Shown here piece after piece: positions 8,992 through 17,763 of a stretch of DNA of 40,371 bases. Origin of the DNA: Hyphomicrobiaceae bacterium. GTDB taxonomy: Bacteria; Pseudomonadota; Alphaproteobacteria; Rhizobiales; Hyphomicrobiaceae. The stretch is taken from contig JAMXLN010000071.1 of assembly GCA_024281145.1 (NCBI GenBank), forward strand, positions 1-40,371, given 5' to 3'. Position 1 is the first letter of the stretch. Each line of letters starts with the position of its first letter. Below the pieces are notes generated by a model, which searched no databases, was not told where the DNA came from, and saw only the letters and a program-made list of their open reading frames with translations. The position numbers and the translations under genes were made by a program.

Positions 8992-9540
8992 ATGCCCAAC
9001 AGCCAACCCGGTTCTGCCTATTTTCTCGATGAGCGTAGGCAGACGCCCGAGACGCATACTTTGTCAATTCTGGTCGACAACGAGCCGGGCGTATTGGCGC
9101 GCATCGCCGGGCTGTTCTCGGGTCGCGGCTATAACATTGATAGTCTGACGGTGTCCGAGACGGAGCACGAGAAGCACCTGTCGCGCTTCACGATCGTCAC
9201 CACCGGCACACCAATGGTCCTGGGACAGATCAAGAACCAACTCGAACGGCTGGTCAACGTACATCGCGTGGTCGATCTGACGGTGGCCGGTGAGCCCTTG
9301 GAGAGGGAGCTCGCGCTTATCAAGGTTGTGGGGACTGGCGAGAAGCGCATCGAAGCCTTGCGGCTCGCTGGCATCTTTCGCGCCAGCGTGATCGACGCCT
9401 CCACGGAGCATTTCGTGTTCGAGATCACCGGACGCAGCTCTAAGATCGAGCAGTTCATCTCAATCATGACGGAACTTGGCCTGGCCGAGGTCTCGCGCAC
9501 CGGCATCGCCGCCATCGCGCGCGGGTCCAAGGGCATGTGA
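8992..9540 (+). CDS. ilvN: acetolactate synthase small (regulatory) subunit
   Basis: The small subunit activates the catalytic subunit and confers feedback inhibition by branched-chain amino acids, mainly valine. An ACT domain covers about residues 20-95, starting with THTLSILVDNEPGVLARIAG and RGYNIDSLTVSETE, and a C-terminal ALS_ss domain holds RELALIKV and the GLAEVSRTG region. The length of 182 residues is standard for the single-ACT IlvN/IlvH type. It lies directly downstream of ilvB, so the two are expected to be co-expressed. Some genomes name this gene ilvH. Confidence 0.96.
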   Translation: MPNSQPGSAYFLDERRQTPETHTLSILVDNEPGVLARIAGLFSGRGYNIDSLTVSETEHEKHLSRFTIVTTGTPMVLGQIKNQLERLVNVHRVVDLTVAGEPLERELALIKVVGTGEKRIEALRLAGIFRASVIDASTEHFVFEITGRSSKIEQFISIMTELGLAEVSRTGIAAIARGSKGM

Positions 9541-9600
9541 CCAACGCATAACCCGGACGGGCGGGGCCACCCGCGTTCGTTGCGTCGGTCGCGAAGGGTC

Positions 9601-9629
9601 TTGAGTGCGAGCGTAGGCGGTGGCATAGC
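9601..9629 (+). promoter_or_regulatory. possible promoter upstream of the 69-aa unknown
   Basis: TTGAGT, a 17-bp spacer, then CATAGC resembles a housekeeping sigma promoter, 92 bp before the small ORF. The -10 match is modest. It would separate the small gene and perhaps the GST gene from ilvBN. Confidence 0.3.
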
Positions 9630-9721
9630 TCGCTGGGGTCGTCACATCCGTTCACACAAAGTGACTGGTTCGGTGTTGGCGCGGGCGCTATCTCCTCGGC
9701 CTTCGCAGAAGGGGGACAGCC

Positions 9722-9931
9722 ATGACCTACGAGAAGCTCGCGCTTTTGCGCGCGCTCGTTGCGCGGCCCAGTCGGGAAATTGCGCCCAGCGTTCAACCCA
9801 TGTTGGATGAGCTCTGCAAAGCCGGATACGTCATCGAGGACGCCGTGTCCGGGTGGACCGCGACGGCGGCGGGATGCCAGGTCGTGGAAAGCTTGCGCCC
9901 GCAAACGGTACGGGCGGAGAGGCGCAACTGA
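9722..9931 (+). CDS. small hypothetical protein, 69 aa
   Basis: A short ORF with a strong ribosome-binding site (AAGGGGGACAGCC before the ATG) lies between ilvN and the GST gene. The translation begins MTYEKLALLRALVARP, continues with a helix-rich segment ending LDELCKAGYVIED, and then GWTATAAGCQVVESL. A helix pair followed by a short wing-like strand and a threonine-glycine turn recalls small winged-helix DNA-binding domains, but this is a visual impression and not a family assignment. No membrane segment or cysteine cluster is present. Its strand and position suggest expression with the ilv region. It might equally be a stand-alone conserved hypothetical protein. Confidence 0.6.
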   Translation: MTYEKLALLRALVARPSREIAPSVQPMLDELCKAGYVIEDAVSGWTATAAGCQVVESLRPQTVRAERRN

Positions 9932-10305
9932 CGCAGACCGTGTAACCCTTGCCCATGCGCCATCGAAGGCTTGCCTTTACCTCCCCCGAACGGGCCCCGA
10001 ACGGGCTGTGAACCGCCGATCCCCGGATCAGGTCGACAAAAGATCTTGCCGCCACCTGCGCTGATCCAGGCCGAGGCATGGATCTCCCTACGATTTTCGA
10101 TAATCCCGGTTGACACATCGCAGTTGTCCCCTGTTGTCATGGCACGGGCGGCACTCGCCGCGGTTCAGCGCGCCATCGTTGGCTGCCGCGCCAGGTTCTA
10201 TCGGGCTCTGCTTCGGCCGGGGTGAGGGCGCGAGCCCAACGCCCCGCACGGGTCCCTCATAACAGCCGCCCGCCGACATCCGACGCTGGCGCAAGGAGGA
10301 AAGGC
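9932..10305 (+). other. 374-bp spacer between the small ORF and the GST gene
   Basis: No convincing gene is present. A perfect TTGACA occurs at 10110-10115; 17 bases later stands GTTGTC, a poor -10, so this is at most a weak or activator-dependent promoter for the GST gene. The ORFs listed across this gap have no ribosome-binding sites and no recognisable content. Confidence 0.4.
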
Positions 10306-10992
10306 ATGGTCTGGCGTCTCATCGGCCACTACGATTCTCCGTTCGTGCGCCGTGTCGGCGTCTCCCTTGAGGTGCTGGGAATTCCCTTTGAGCGCCAGTT
10401 GCTCTCGGTTTTCAGCGACGCGGATCAAATGCGCGCCCTCAATCCCCTGGTCCGCGTACCCGCGCTGGTGCTCGACGAGGGCGAAACCCTCATCGACAGC
10501 ACGGCAATCCTCGACCATCTGGACGAAGTGGTGGGGCCCGAGCGCGCCCTCTTGCCCTTCCGCGGCAAGCCGCGCCGTGACGCGCTCAGGATCCTGGCGC
10601 TGGCAACCGGTCTCGGGGATAAGACCGTTGCCATCGCCTACGAGCGGCGCAAAAGCGTCGATAAGGTCGATGAAAGCTGGATCGACCGCTGCCAGAGCCA
10701 GCAGGACGGCGCACTTGCGGCGCTGGAAGAGGGCTGTGCGTCTGGCGCGTTGACCGGCCCGCGGTTGTTGCAACCCGAGATCACCGTCGCGTGCATGCTG
10801 GGCTATGTTCGCTTGCGGCAGCCTGCTGCGCTGCGCGCCGGCCGCTACCCGGCCCTCGAAGCCTTGTCGAGGCAGGCAGAAGCCAATCCCGCCTTCGTTG
10901 CCTGTCGGCCGCGCCCGCAGGAGATCGGGGGGACGACCGAGGAAGCTTCGCGTGCGCTTTTGCGCTTGCTAGGTGACCAGCAAAGCCGCTAG
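10306..10992 (+). CDS. glutathione S-transferase family protein
   Basis: The N-terminal 80 residues have the thioredoxin-fold GST pattern: WRLIGHYDSPFVRRVGVSLEVLGIPFE, then LNPLVRVPALVLDEGETLIDSTAILDHLDE, which contains the cis-proline (VPAL) and the glutathione gamma-glutamyl contact (DST). The helical C-terminal domain is more divergent. The ATG at 10306 has a near-perfect AAGGAGGAAAGG site and gives 228 residues; the track ORF starts 28 codons earlier without support. GSTs conjugate glutathione to electrophiles or reduce peroxides, but the substrate here is unknown. It sits 55 bp before ilvC. Whether the two share a transcript for a functional reason is unclear. Confidence 0.88.
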   Translation: MVWRLIGHYDSPFVRRVGVSLEVLGIPFERQLLSVFSDADQMRALNPLVRVPALVLDEGETLIDSTAILDHLDEVVGPERALLPFRGKPRRDALRILALATGLGDKTVAIAYERRKSVDKVDESWIDRCQSQQDGALAALEEGCASGALTGPRLLQPEITVACMLGYVRLRQPAALRAGRYPALEALSRQAEANPAFVACRPRPQEIGGTTEEASRALLRLLGDQQSR

Positions 10993-11014
10993 GCCTGGGC
11001 CACGCCCGTCTTAA

Positions 11015-12067
<1,053 letters not shown>

Positions 12068-12081
12068 GCGCGCTGAAGTCG

Positions 12082-12119
12082 AGGGGCGCGTTTGGCTTGG
12101 GCCGGCCCCCCTTGTTTCT
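12082..12119 (+). terminator. possible terminator after ilvC
   Basis: AGGGG and CCCCT can pair around a GC-rich segment that itself contains GGGCCGGCCC, followed by TTGTTTCTC. The trailing T-rich bases make it a fair candidate for the end of the ilv transcript, but the stem is not unique. Confidence 0.35.
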
Positions 12120-12155
12120 CATGGATCTGGCACGTGCTGGCACATAATTGTGGGT

Positions 12156-12220
12156 CATGGTTCTGGGACATGGTTCTGGGACATGGTTCTGGGAAATGTT
12201 TCTGGGAGATGGCTCCCTGG
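12156..12220 (+). repeat. 13-bp tandem repeat, three perfect and two degenerate copies
   Basis: The unit catggttctggga occurs perfectly at 12156, 12169 and 12182, then as aatgtttctggga at 12195 and a decayed fifth copy at 12208. It lies in the non-coding spacer between ilvC and the HAD phosphatase gene, about 115 bp before the latter's start. A short ORF reads through it, but it has no other sign of being a gene. Confidence 0.9.
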
Positions 12221-12336
12221 CGCATGCAAGTGGCGTTGAGCGACGCGGCCGGCTTTTTGCGACAAATGGCCTATCCACCAAACCGGAACCTGGCGCGAGC
12301 ATCGGCTGAAGCCTGGAGCAACGCGAGAGGGCAGTG

Positions 12337-12906
12337 ATGCTTCGGCCCGGTCTGCTGCTTGATCGCGATGGTGTCATCAACGAAGAGATCGGTTACCTGC
12401 ATCGCATAGAGGATTGCCGTTTCATCGATGGGATTTTCGAGATGACGCGGGCCTTCGCCAGACGCGGATTTGCGCTTGCCATCGTCACCAACCAGGCGGG
12501 GATCGGCCGCGGCCTATACGGCCTCGATGCGTTCGAAACTTTGATGCGCTGGGTGCGCGATACGTTTGCGCACCATGGGGTGACCATCGATGCCGTCTAC
12601 CACTGCCCCGATCACCCGAGCTATGGCATCGGCGCTTACCGTCGCGAGAATTCCTGGCGCAAACCGGGTCCGGGGATGCTGTTGCAAGCCGCTGCCGATC
12701 TCGGCCTCGACCTCGCGCAAAGCTGGTGCATCGGCGATCGGGCCTCCGACCTGGAGGCGGGCCGTGCCGCCGGCGTCGGTACGCTGGTGCTCCTCGATCG
12801 CAGCGTGCGCGGGCTGGCCCGCGGCTGCGCCCACTGGGTGGCTGGGTCGCACAGCGCAATCGTGGAGTTGCTGGAGATTGATGGGCGACCGGCCGTGGCC
12901 ACATGA
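12337..12906 (+). CDS. HAD-IIIA family phosphatase, GmhB-like without the zinc site
   Basis: The protein aligns by eye with D-glycero-D-manno-heptose-1,7-bisphosphate 7-phosphatase (GmhB) over its length. It has the nucleophile motif LLDRDGVIN (D9 and D11), the second motif VTNQAGIGRG, the WRKPGPGML lysine motif, and the acidic motif CIGDRASDLEAG. GmhB works in making the heptose of LPS inner core. Here the usual zinc ligands (CPHHP and CDCRKP in the E. coli enzyme) read CPDHP and NSWRKP, so most of the zinc site is gone. The family includes zinc-free members, so another phosphorylated sugar or HisB-like substrate is possible. ATG 12337 follows GAGAGG. The GTG at 12334 is an alternative. Length 189 aa. 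Confidence 0.82.
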   Translation: MLRPGLLLDRDGVINEEIGYLHRIEDCRFIDGIFEMTRAFARRGFALAIVTNQAGIGRGLYGLDAFETLMRWVRDTFAHHGVTIDAVYHCPDHPSYGIGAYRRENSWRKPGPGMLLQAAADLGLDLAQSWCIGDRASDLEAGRAAGVGTLVLLDRSVRGLARGCAHWVAGSHSAIVELLEIDGRPAVAT

Positions 12907-13109
12907 GGGATCGCTTTGCGCACGATCAACGCACCGTTCGGCGCGCTCACAGTGGGCGCGCCTGATGGACGGGCTGCGCAGCGATTGGGCGGTTCGCTTG
13001 TCGCGAGCGCGGCAGGCAGCGCGCGGGTGTGGCCCTTTTTCCGTTGCGGCGGCAGGATAGCTTGTAAGCTCCAATCCCGTTTGGCCGCACAACCCCGGAG
13101 ATCCTTGCC

Positions 13110-13991
13110 ATGACCAGAAGCGTGCTCGGCATCGTGGGCGGCAGTGGGCTCTACGACATTCCAGCGCTGGCGGACGTGCACTGGGAGGATGTGCGATCGC
13201 CCTGGGGGACGCCCTCCGACCAGATCCTCTTCGCAGAGCTCAATGGACTGGCGATCCGATTCCTGCCCCGCCACGGGCGCGGACACAAAGTGCCGCCGTC
13301 GGCGATCAACTTCCGCGCCAACATCGATGCGCTCAAGCGCACTGGTGTCACCGATCTGCTATCGGTGTCGGCCTGTGGATCGCTGAAGGAGGAGCTTCCA
13401 CCCGGACATTTTGTGCTGGTCGACCAATTCGTCGATCGCACGTTCGCTCGCGAAAAGAGCTTTTTCGGACCGGGATGCGTCGCGCATGTGTCAATGGCCG
13501 ATCCGGTGAGCCCGACGCTGGCCGATTTCGTCGAGGCCGCGGCTAAAGCGCAGAAGATCGCGTACACGCGCGGCGGTACCTACCTCGTCATGGAGGGGCC
13601 GCAGTTTTCCACGCGCGCGGAGAGCAACCTTTACCGTAGCTGGGGCTGCGACGTCATCGGTATGACCAACATGCCCGAGGCCAAACTCGCTCGCGAGGCA
13701 GAAATCTGCTACGCCACGCTGGCGATGGTCACGGACTACGACTGCTGGCACGACGCGCACGCCCACGTCGATGTGGCCGCCGTGATCAAGGTTCTCGATC
13801 AGAACATCGACAAGGCGCATGGACTGATCGAGCGGCTGGCCCGCGATTTTCCGCGCGAGCATCCGCCATGTGCGATCGGCTCCGACCGCGCGCTCGATGA
13901 CGCCATCATCACACCTCCCGTGGCGCGCGATCCCGCGCTCTTGGTCAAACTCGATGCGGTGGCGGGGCGCGTGCTGCAAAGACGGCCCTAA
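13110..13991 (+). CDS. mtnP: S-methyl-5'-thioadenosine phosphorylase
   Basis: MtnP cleaves methylthioadenosine with phosphate to adenine and 5-methylthioribose-1-phosphate, the entry into methionine salvage. The sequence begins LGIVGGSGLYDIPAL, has the phosphate-binding RHGRGHKVPPSAINFRANI, the substrate loop MEGPQFSTRAESN, and the TDYDCWH motif that separates MTA phosphorylases from purine nucleoside phosphorylases. Its 293 residues are typical. GGAGA lies 8 bases before the ATG. It is preceded by a 203-bp spacer in which I see no gene, and faces purF convergently with only 32 bp between the stop codons. No other methionine-salvage gene is in the window. Confidence 0.94.
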   Translation: MTRSVLGIVGGSGLYDIPALADVHWEDVRSPWGTPSDQILFAELNGLAIRFLPRHGRGHKVPPSAINFRANIDALKRTGVTDLLSVSACGSLKEELPPGHFVLVDQFVDRTFAREKSFFGPGCVAHVSMADPVSPTLADFVEAAAKAQKIAYTRGGTYLVMEGPQFSTRAESNLYRSWGCDVIGMTNMPEAKLAREAEICYATLAMVTDYDCWHDAHAHVDVAAVIKVLDQNIDKAHGLIERLARDFPREHPPCAIGSDRALDDAIITPPVARDPALLVKLDAVAGRVLQRRP

Positions 13992-14023
13992 GGTGCGTGG
14001 TCGCGGTATCAGCGCAAAAGTGG

Positions 14024-15514
14024 CTAGCGCACTTCGGAAAGGAACGACAATTGGCCGTCGTGCGCTCGACCGTGCTGATCGACAAGGGCGGTTGGATAGT
14101 CGCCGGTGAAGCAGTGGTCGGTGTATTGCGGTGCGCGCGGATCGCGCCGCTCGTGCCCCAGTGCCTTGTAGATGCCATCCACCGACAGGAACGCCAGGCT
14201 GCTAGCACCGATGAAGGTCCGCATTTCCTCCACGCTCATGTTGGCGGCCAACAGTTCGGAAGTGCGCGGCGTGTCGATGCCGTAAAAGTCGGGATGGGTA
14301 ATAGGCGGGCTTGATACGCGCAGGTGCACCTCGCGCGCGCCGGCCTCGAACATCATCTGCACGATCTTGCGCGAGGTGGTGCCGCGCACCACGCTGTCGT
14401 CGATGAGCACGATGCGGTTGCCGCGTACTGCAGAAGCATTGGCTGAGTGCTTGAGTTTAACGCCCAGCTGACGAATGCGCTGTTCAGGTTCGATGAAGGT
14501 GCGCCCGACGTAGTGGTTGCGAATGATGCCAAGCTCGAAAGGGATGCCGCTTGCTTGGGCGTAACCGATGGCCGCCGGAACCCCCGAGTCGGGGATCGGG
14601 ACGATAGCGTCGGCATCGGCCGGCGCTTCGCGGGCGAGTTGCGCGCCCATTTGCTTGCGCAAGTCATAAACGTTGCGGCCGCCGACGATGGAATCGGGCC
14701 GCGCAAAGTAGATGTACTCAAAGATGCACGGCCGCGCCGGGCGCCGCGGAAACGGGCGATGGCTCTCCAAGCCGTCGGCCGTGATGGTGACGATTTCGCC
14801 GTTTTCAATCTCGCGGACGAGCTCGGCGCCGACGATATCAAGCGCGCAGGTCTCTGAGGCCAGCACATAGGAGGAGCCCAGACGCCCCAGCATCAGGGGA
14901 CGAATGCCGATTGGATCGCGCGCGCCGATCATCATGTCATTGGTGATGCACACCAGGGCGTAGGCGCCCTGGATCTGTCGCAGCGCCTCAACGAACCGTT
15001 CGATGATGCGGCGGCGCTGCGAGCGGGCCATGAGATGGAGGATGACCTCGGTATCCGAAGTCGATTGACAAATAGCGCCAGAAGAAATGAGTTCGCGCCG
15101 CAAGGTGCGTGCGTTGGTGAGGTTACCGTTGTGGGCGAGCGCGAAGCCGCCCGTGTCGAGATCGGCAAACAGCGGCTGCACGTTGCGCAGGATGGTGTCG
15201 CCGGTCGTGGAGTAGCGGTTGTGGCCGAGGGCGATATGGCCCTTGAGCCTGCCGATCACTTCGGCCTTATTGAAATTGTCACCGACGAGGCCGAGCCGGC
15301 GCTCGGAATGGAAATGCGCCCCGTCGTAGGTGACGATGCCGGCCGATTCCTGGCCGCGGTGCTGGAGGGCGTGCAGGCCAAGTGCGGTGAGCGCGGCCGC
15401 GTCCTCATTGCCGAAAACGCCGAACACGCCGCACTCTTCCCTGAGGCGATCGTCGTCGGCAGGCGACGCGCTGGGCTCAGCCCGCGCTTCACCCGCATCG
15501 CGTGCAAAGTCCAT
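14024..15514 (-). CDS. purF: amidophosphoribosyltransferase
   Basis: PurF makes 5-phosphoribosylamine from PRPP and glutamine, the committed step of purine synthesis. The N-terminal glutaminase nucleophile is Cys28 in [11 protein letters not shown], so a 27-residue propeptide must be removed. The PRPP motif [18 protein letters not shown] is intact. In Bacillus-type enzymes four cysteines bind an iron-sulfur cluster; here the first is kept ([10 protein letters not shown]) but the HPCFYG position is HPDFYG and CxxCFTG reads YTDHCFTG, so a [4Fe-4S] cluster is not expected. A GGAGG site precedes the ATG. It lies 21 bp downstream of cvpA, the classic purF partner. Confidence 0.97.
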   Translation of the reverse strand: MDFARDAGEARAEPSASPADDDRLREECGVFGVFGNEDAAALTALGLHALQHRGQESAGIVTYDGAHFHSERRLGLVGDNFNKAEVIGRLKGHIALGHNRYSTTGDTILRNVQPLFADLDTGGFALAHNGNLTNARTLRRELISSGAICQSTSDTEVILHLMARSQRRRIIERFVEALRQIQGAYALVCITNDMMIGARDPIGIRPLMLGRLGSSYVLASETCALDIVGAELVREIENGEIVTITADGLESHRPFPRRPARPCIFEYIYFARPDSIVGGRNVYDLRKQMGAQLAREAPADADAIVPIPDSGVPAAIGYAQASGIPFELGIIRNHYVGRTFIEPEQRIRQLGVKLKHSANASAVRGNRIVLIDDSVVRGTTSRKIVQMMFEAGAREVHLRVSSPPITHPDFYGIDTPRTSELLAANMSVEEMRTFIGASSLAFLSVDGIYKALGHERRDPRAPQYTDHCFTGDYPTALVDQHGRAHDGQLSFLSEVR

Positions 15515-15535
15515 CGCACAGCCTCCAGCTCCGGC

Positions 15536-16207
15536 TCAGGCCGCCGGATCTACGCCGGCGCCGCCGCCAGACTCAGGGCTCCTTGGCCCCGGAGCCCCCC
15601 CATATAGGACAACTTGCACCCGTTCGCCACCGGCGGCGGCGCTGCGGCTGCCATCCATGTGGACATTATGGCCTTGCTGCTGTTCCGGCCCCATCAGGGA
15701 GGGCGGAACGAGGCGCTGGAGGATGATGCGCAGCGAATCGCCGGCGGATTTGATGTAGGGCCGCGACACCGCATCGCGCACCCAAGGGTACTGCTGCTCC
15801 GGCTTGTCGACGAACGCTTCGTAAAACATGAAGGGGATCACCACCAGCACGAAGCCTCGCGCCAGGCCGAAGGCCAGCCCCAGAATGCGGTCGATGGCGC
15901 CAACGCGGCTGTCGAGGACGGTATCGGAGATTCGCGAAGTGATGAGATGAACGACGATCAGCACCACCAAGAAGATGAGCCCGCCAATGCCGACCTGGGC
16001 CACCAGCAGCGGGGCATGGAATTGGTCGGCGACCTGCTGCGCCTCGGGCTTGAATTTGAACACGAAGTAGACACACGCCGCCGCGGCGGCGATCCAGGAG
16101 AGAATGGACAGAATTTCACGCGTGAGGCCACGGTACATGGCGACAATGCCTGAGGTGGCGACGATGGCGATGAGGGCGGCATCGAGATAGGAAAACCCAC
16201 CGATCAT
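15536..16207 (-). CDS. cvpA: CvpA family membrane protein
   Basis: CvpA is an inner-membrane protein named for its role in colicin V production in E. coli and repeatedly found beside purF; its molecular function is still unclear. The sequence has four hydrophobic segments in the first 125 residues (from YLDAALIAIVATSGIVAMYRG to LAFGLARGFVLVVIPFMFY) and the family-typical DRILGLAFGLARG stretch. The tail after about residue 165 is soluble, Gly/Pro-rich and variable. A GGGGA site lies 8 bases before the ATG. It is 40 bp downstream of radA, within the dnaB-alr-radA-cvpA-purF run. Confidence 0.92.
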   Translation of the reverse strand: MIGGFSYLDAALIAIVATSGIVAMYRGLTREILSILSWIAAAAACVYFVFKFKPEAQQVADQFHAPLLVAQVGIGGLIFLVVLIVVHLITSRISDTVLDSRVGAIDRILGLAFGLARGFVLVVIPFMFYEAFVDKPEQQYPWVRDAVSRPYIKSAGDSLRIILQRLVPPSLMGPEQQQGHNVHMDGSRSAAAGGERVQVVLYGGAPGPRSPESGGGAGVDPAA

Positions 16208-16247
16208 GACTTGGTCCCCTGCTGGTCTTTATCCCTCGCAACGCCCT

Positions 16248-17618
16248 CTACAAGCCCAGTATCTTGGCGAGTTCCTTCACATGGGCAACACGCAGAAGGC
16301 TAAGCTTGAGCCCGGACGCATCGAGATCCCCGGCGGCCGGGAGGACGACGTCCCTGAACCCAAGCTTATAGGCTTCCTTGAGGCGCGCGAGCATGTGACC
16401 GGCCGGTCTGACCGCACCCGAGAGGCTGATTTCTCCGAAGTAGACCCGCTCCGCCGGGAGCGCAACATTGGATATTGACGACAGCAGGGCGGCGGCTGCG
16501 GCCAGATCGGCAGCGGGCTCGGTGATCTTCAGGCCACCGGCGACGTTCAAATAGACGTCGTGCTGCGCGAAAGGGATGCTGCAGCGGGCGTCGATGACGG
16601 CCAGCAGCATGGAGAGGCGGTTGGCGTCCCAGCCGACCACCGCCCGCCTCGGCGTACCCAGGCCTGAGGGAACCACCAGCGCCTGGATTTCAACCAGGAT
16701 CGGGCGGGTGCCCTCCATGCCCGCAAACACCGCCGAACCGGGGGTGGCGGTCAGGCGGTCGCCCAGGAAAAGTTCGGAGGGGTTGGCAACCTCGCGCAGG
16801 CCTTCTGGGGCCATCTCGAACACACCGATTTCCTCGGTGGCGCCGAAGCGGTTCTTGGCTGCGCGCAGGATGCGAAAGGCGTGGCCGCGGTCGCCCTCGA
16901 AGGAGAGGACAGTGTCCACCATGTGCTCAATCACCTTGGGTCCTGCCATCTGCCCGTCCTTAGTCACGTGGCCAACCAGCACCAGGGCGGCGCCCTGGGC
17001 CTTGGCATAGCGAATGAGGGACTGGGTGGTGGCGCGGACCTGACTCACGGTGCCGGGTGCGGCCTCGAGCCCGTCGGCCCACAGCGTCTGGATCGAATCG
17101 ACCACGACAAGATCGGGGCGCTTGCCCTCGGCCAAGGTTGCCAGAATATTGGCGAGGTTGGTTTCGCACGCGAGCGACAGCGGTGCATCACACAGGCCCA
17201 GGCGCTCGGCCCTCAGCCGCACCTGCGCCGCGGCTTCTTCGCCCGAGAAGTAAATGGCACGGCGACCGGCTTTCGCAAAGGCGGCGCCCAGCTGGAGGAG
17301 CAGCGTCGATTTGCCGATGCCGGGCTCCCCCCCGATGAGCAGCGCCGAGCCGGGCACGACGCCGCCGCCCGTGACGCGGTCAAGCTCGGCGAGCCCGGTG
17401 GGAATGCGCACGATTTTGGGCGCGCCGCTGACGAGCGTTTCGAGGGCGACCGCGCGCCCCCTGGAGGCGCGTGCCAGGCCAGAGCCCGGCGGAGCCACCA
17501 CATCGGCCTCTTCGCTCAGCGTGTTCCATGCGCCGCATGCTGCGCAGTTGCCGGCCCAACGGGAAGCGGCGGTACCGCAATTCTGGCACACGAACTGGCT
17601 CTTGGCAGGCTTCACCAT
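16248..17618 (-). CDS. radA: DNA repair protein RadA
   Basis: RadA is a RecA-like ATPase with helicase activity that promotes branch migration during recombination and helps process stalled forks. The N-terminal zinc finger CQNCG...CAACGAW is intact. Walker A reads GGEPGIGKSTLLLQ and the RadA signature KNRFGATEEIGVFEM is present. The C-terminal part has the Lon-like domain with LSLSGAVRPAGHMLARLKEA-type sequence. The start at 17618 (MVKPAKSQFVC) removes eight residues from the track ORF and is the usual start; length 456. It follows alr by 145 bp and is followed by cvpA. Confidence 0.96.
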   Translation of the reverse strand: MVKPAKSQFVCQNCGTAASRWAGNCAACGAWNTLSEEADVVAPPGSGLARASRGRAVALETLVSGAPKIVRIPTGLAELDRVTGGGVVPGSALLIGGEPGIGKSTLLLQLGAAFAKAGRRAIYFSGEEAAAQVRLRAERLGLCDAPLSLACETNLANILATLAEGKRPDLVVVDSIQTLWADGLEAAPGTVSQVRATTQSLIRYAKAQGAALVLVGHVTKDGQMAGPKVIEHMVDTVLSFEGDRGHAFRILRAAKNRFGATEEIGVFEMAPEGLREVANPSELFLGDRLTATPGSAVFAGMEGTRPILVEIQALVVPSGLGTPRRAVVGWDANRLSMLLAVIDARCSIPFAQHDVYLNVAGGLKITEPAADLAAAAALLSSISNVALPAERVYFGEISLSGAVRPAGHMLARLKEAYKLGFRDVVLPAAGDLDASGLKLSLLRVAHVKELAKILGL

Positions 17619-17705
17619 TGGCCTGGGCTCCCATCCCAGCACTTAACCGACAGTCGTGGCCTGGAAACCCAATTGCTACAGGGAGCCGGCGGCGCTTTGG
17701 ACCTT

Positions 17706-17750
17706 GGGCGGCTGTGGGTCTCCATGGCCGCCCGGTCCGGCGTGCGCCGG
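17706..17750 (-). terminator. inverted repeats in the alr-radA spacer
   Basis: Two GC-rich stems lie 14-58 bases after the alr stop: GGGCGG paired with CCGCCC over a 16-base loop, and CCGGCG-TG-CGCCGG. Neither is followed by a T-run. They might give partial termination between alr and radA. Confidence 0.3.
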
Positions 17751-17763
17751 GGCTCTGCGACAT

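Noticed and set aside
12092-12337. 81-aa ORF across the 13-bp repeat
   Set aside because: No ribosome-binding site or family likeness; the frame is a result of the repeat, whose 13-bp period would change the frame with each copy.
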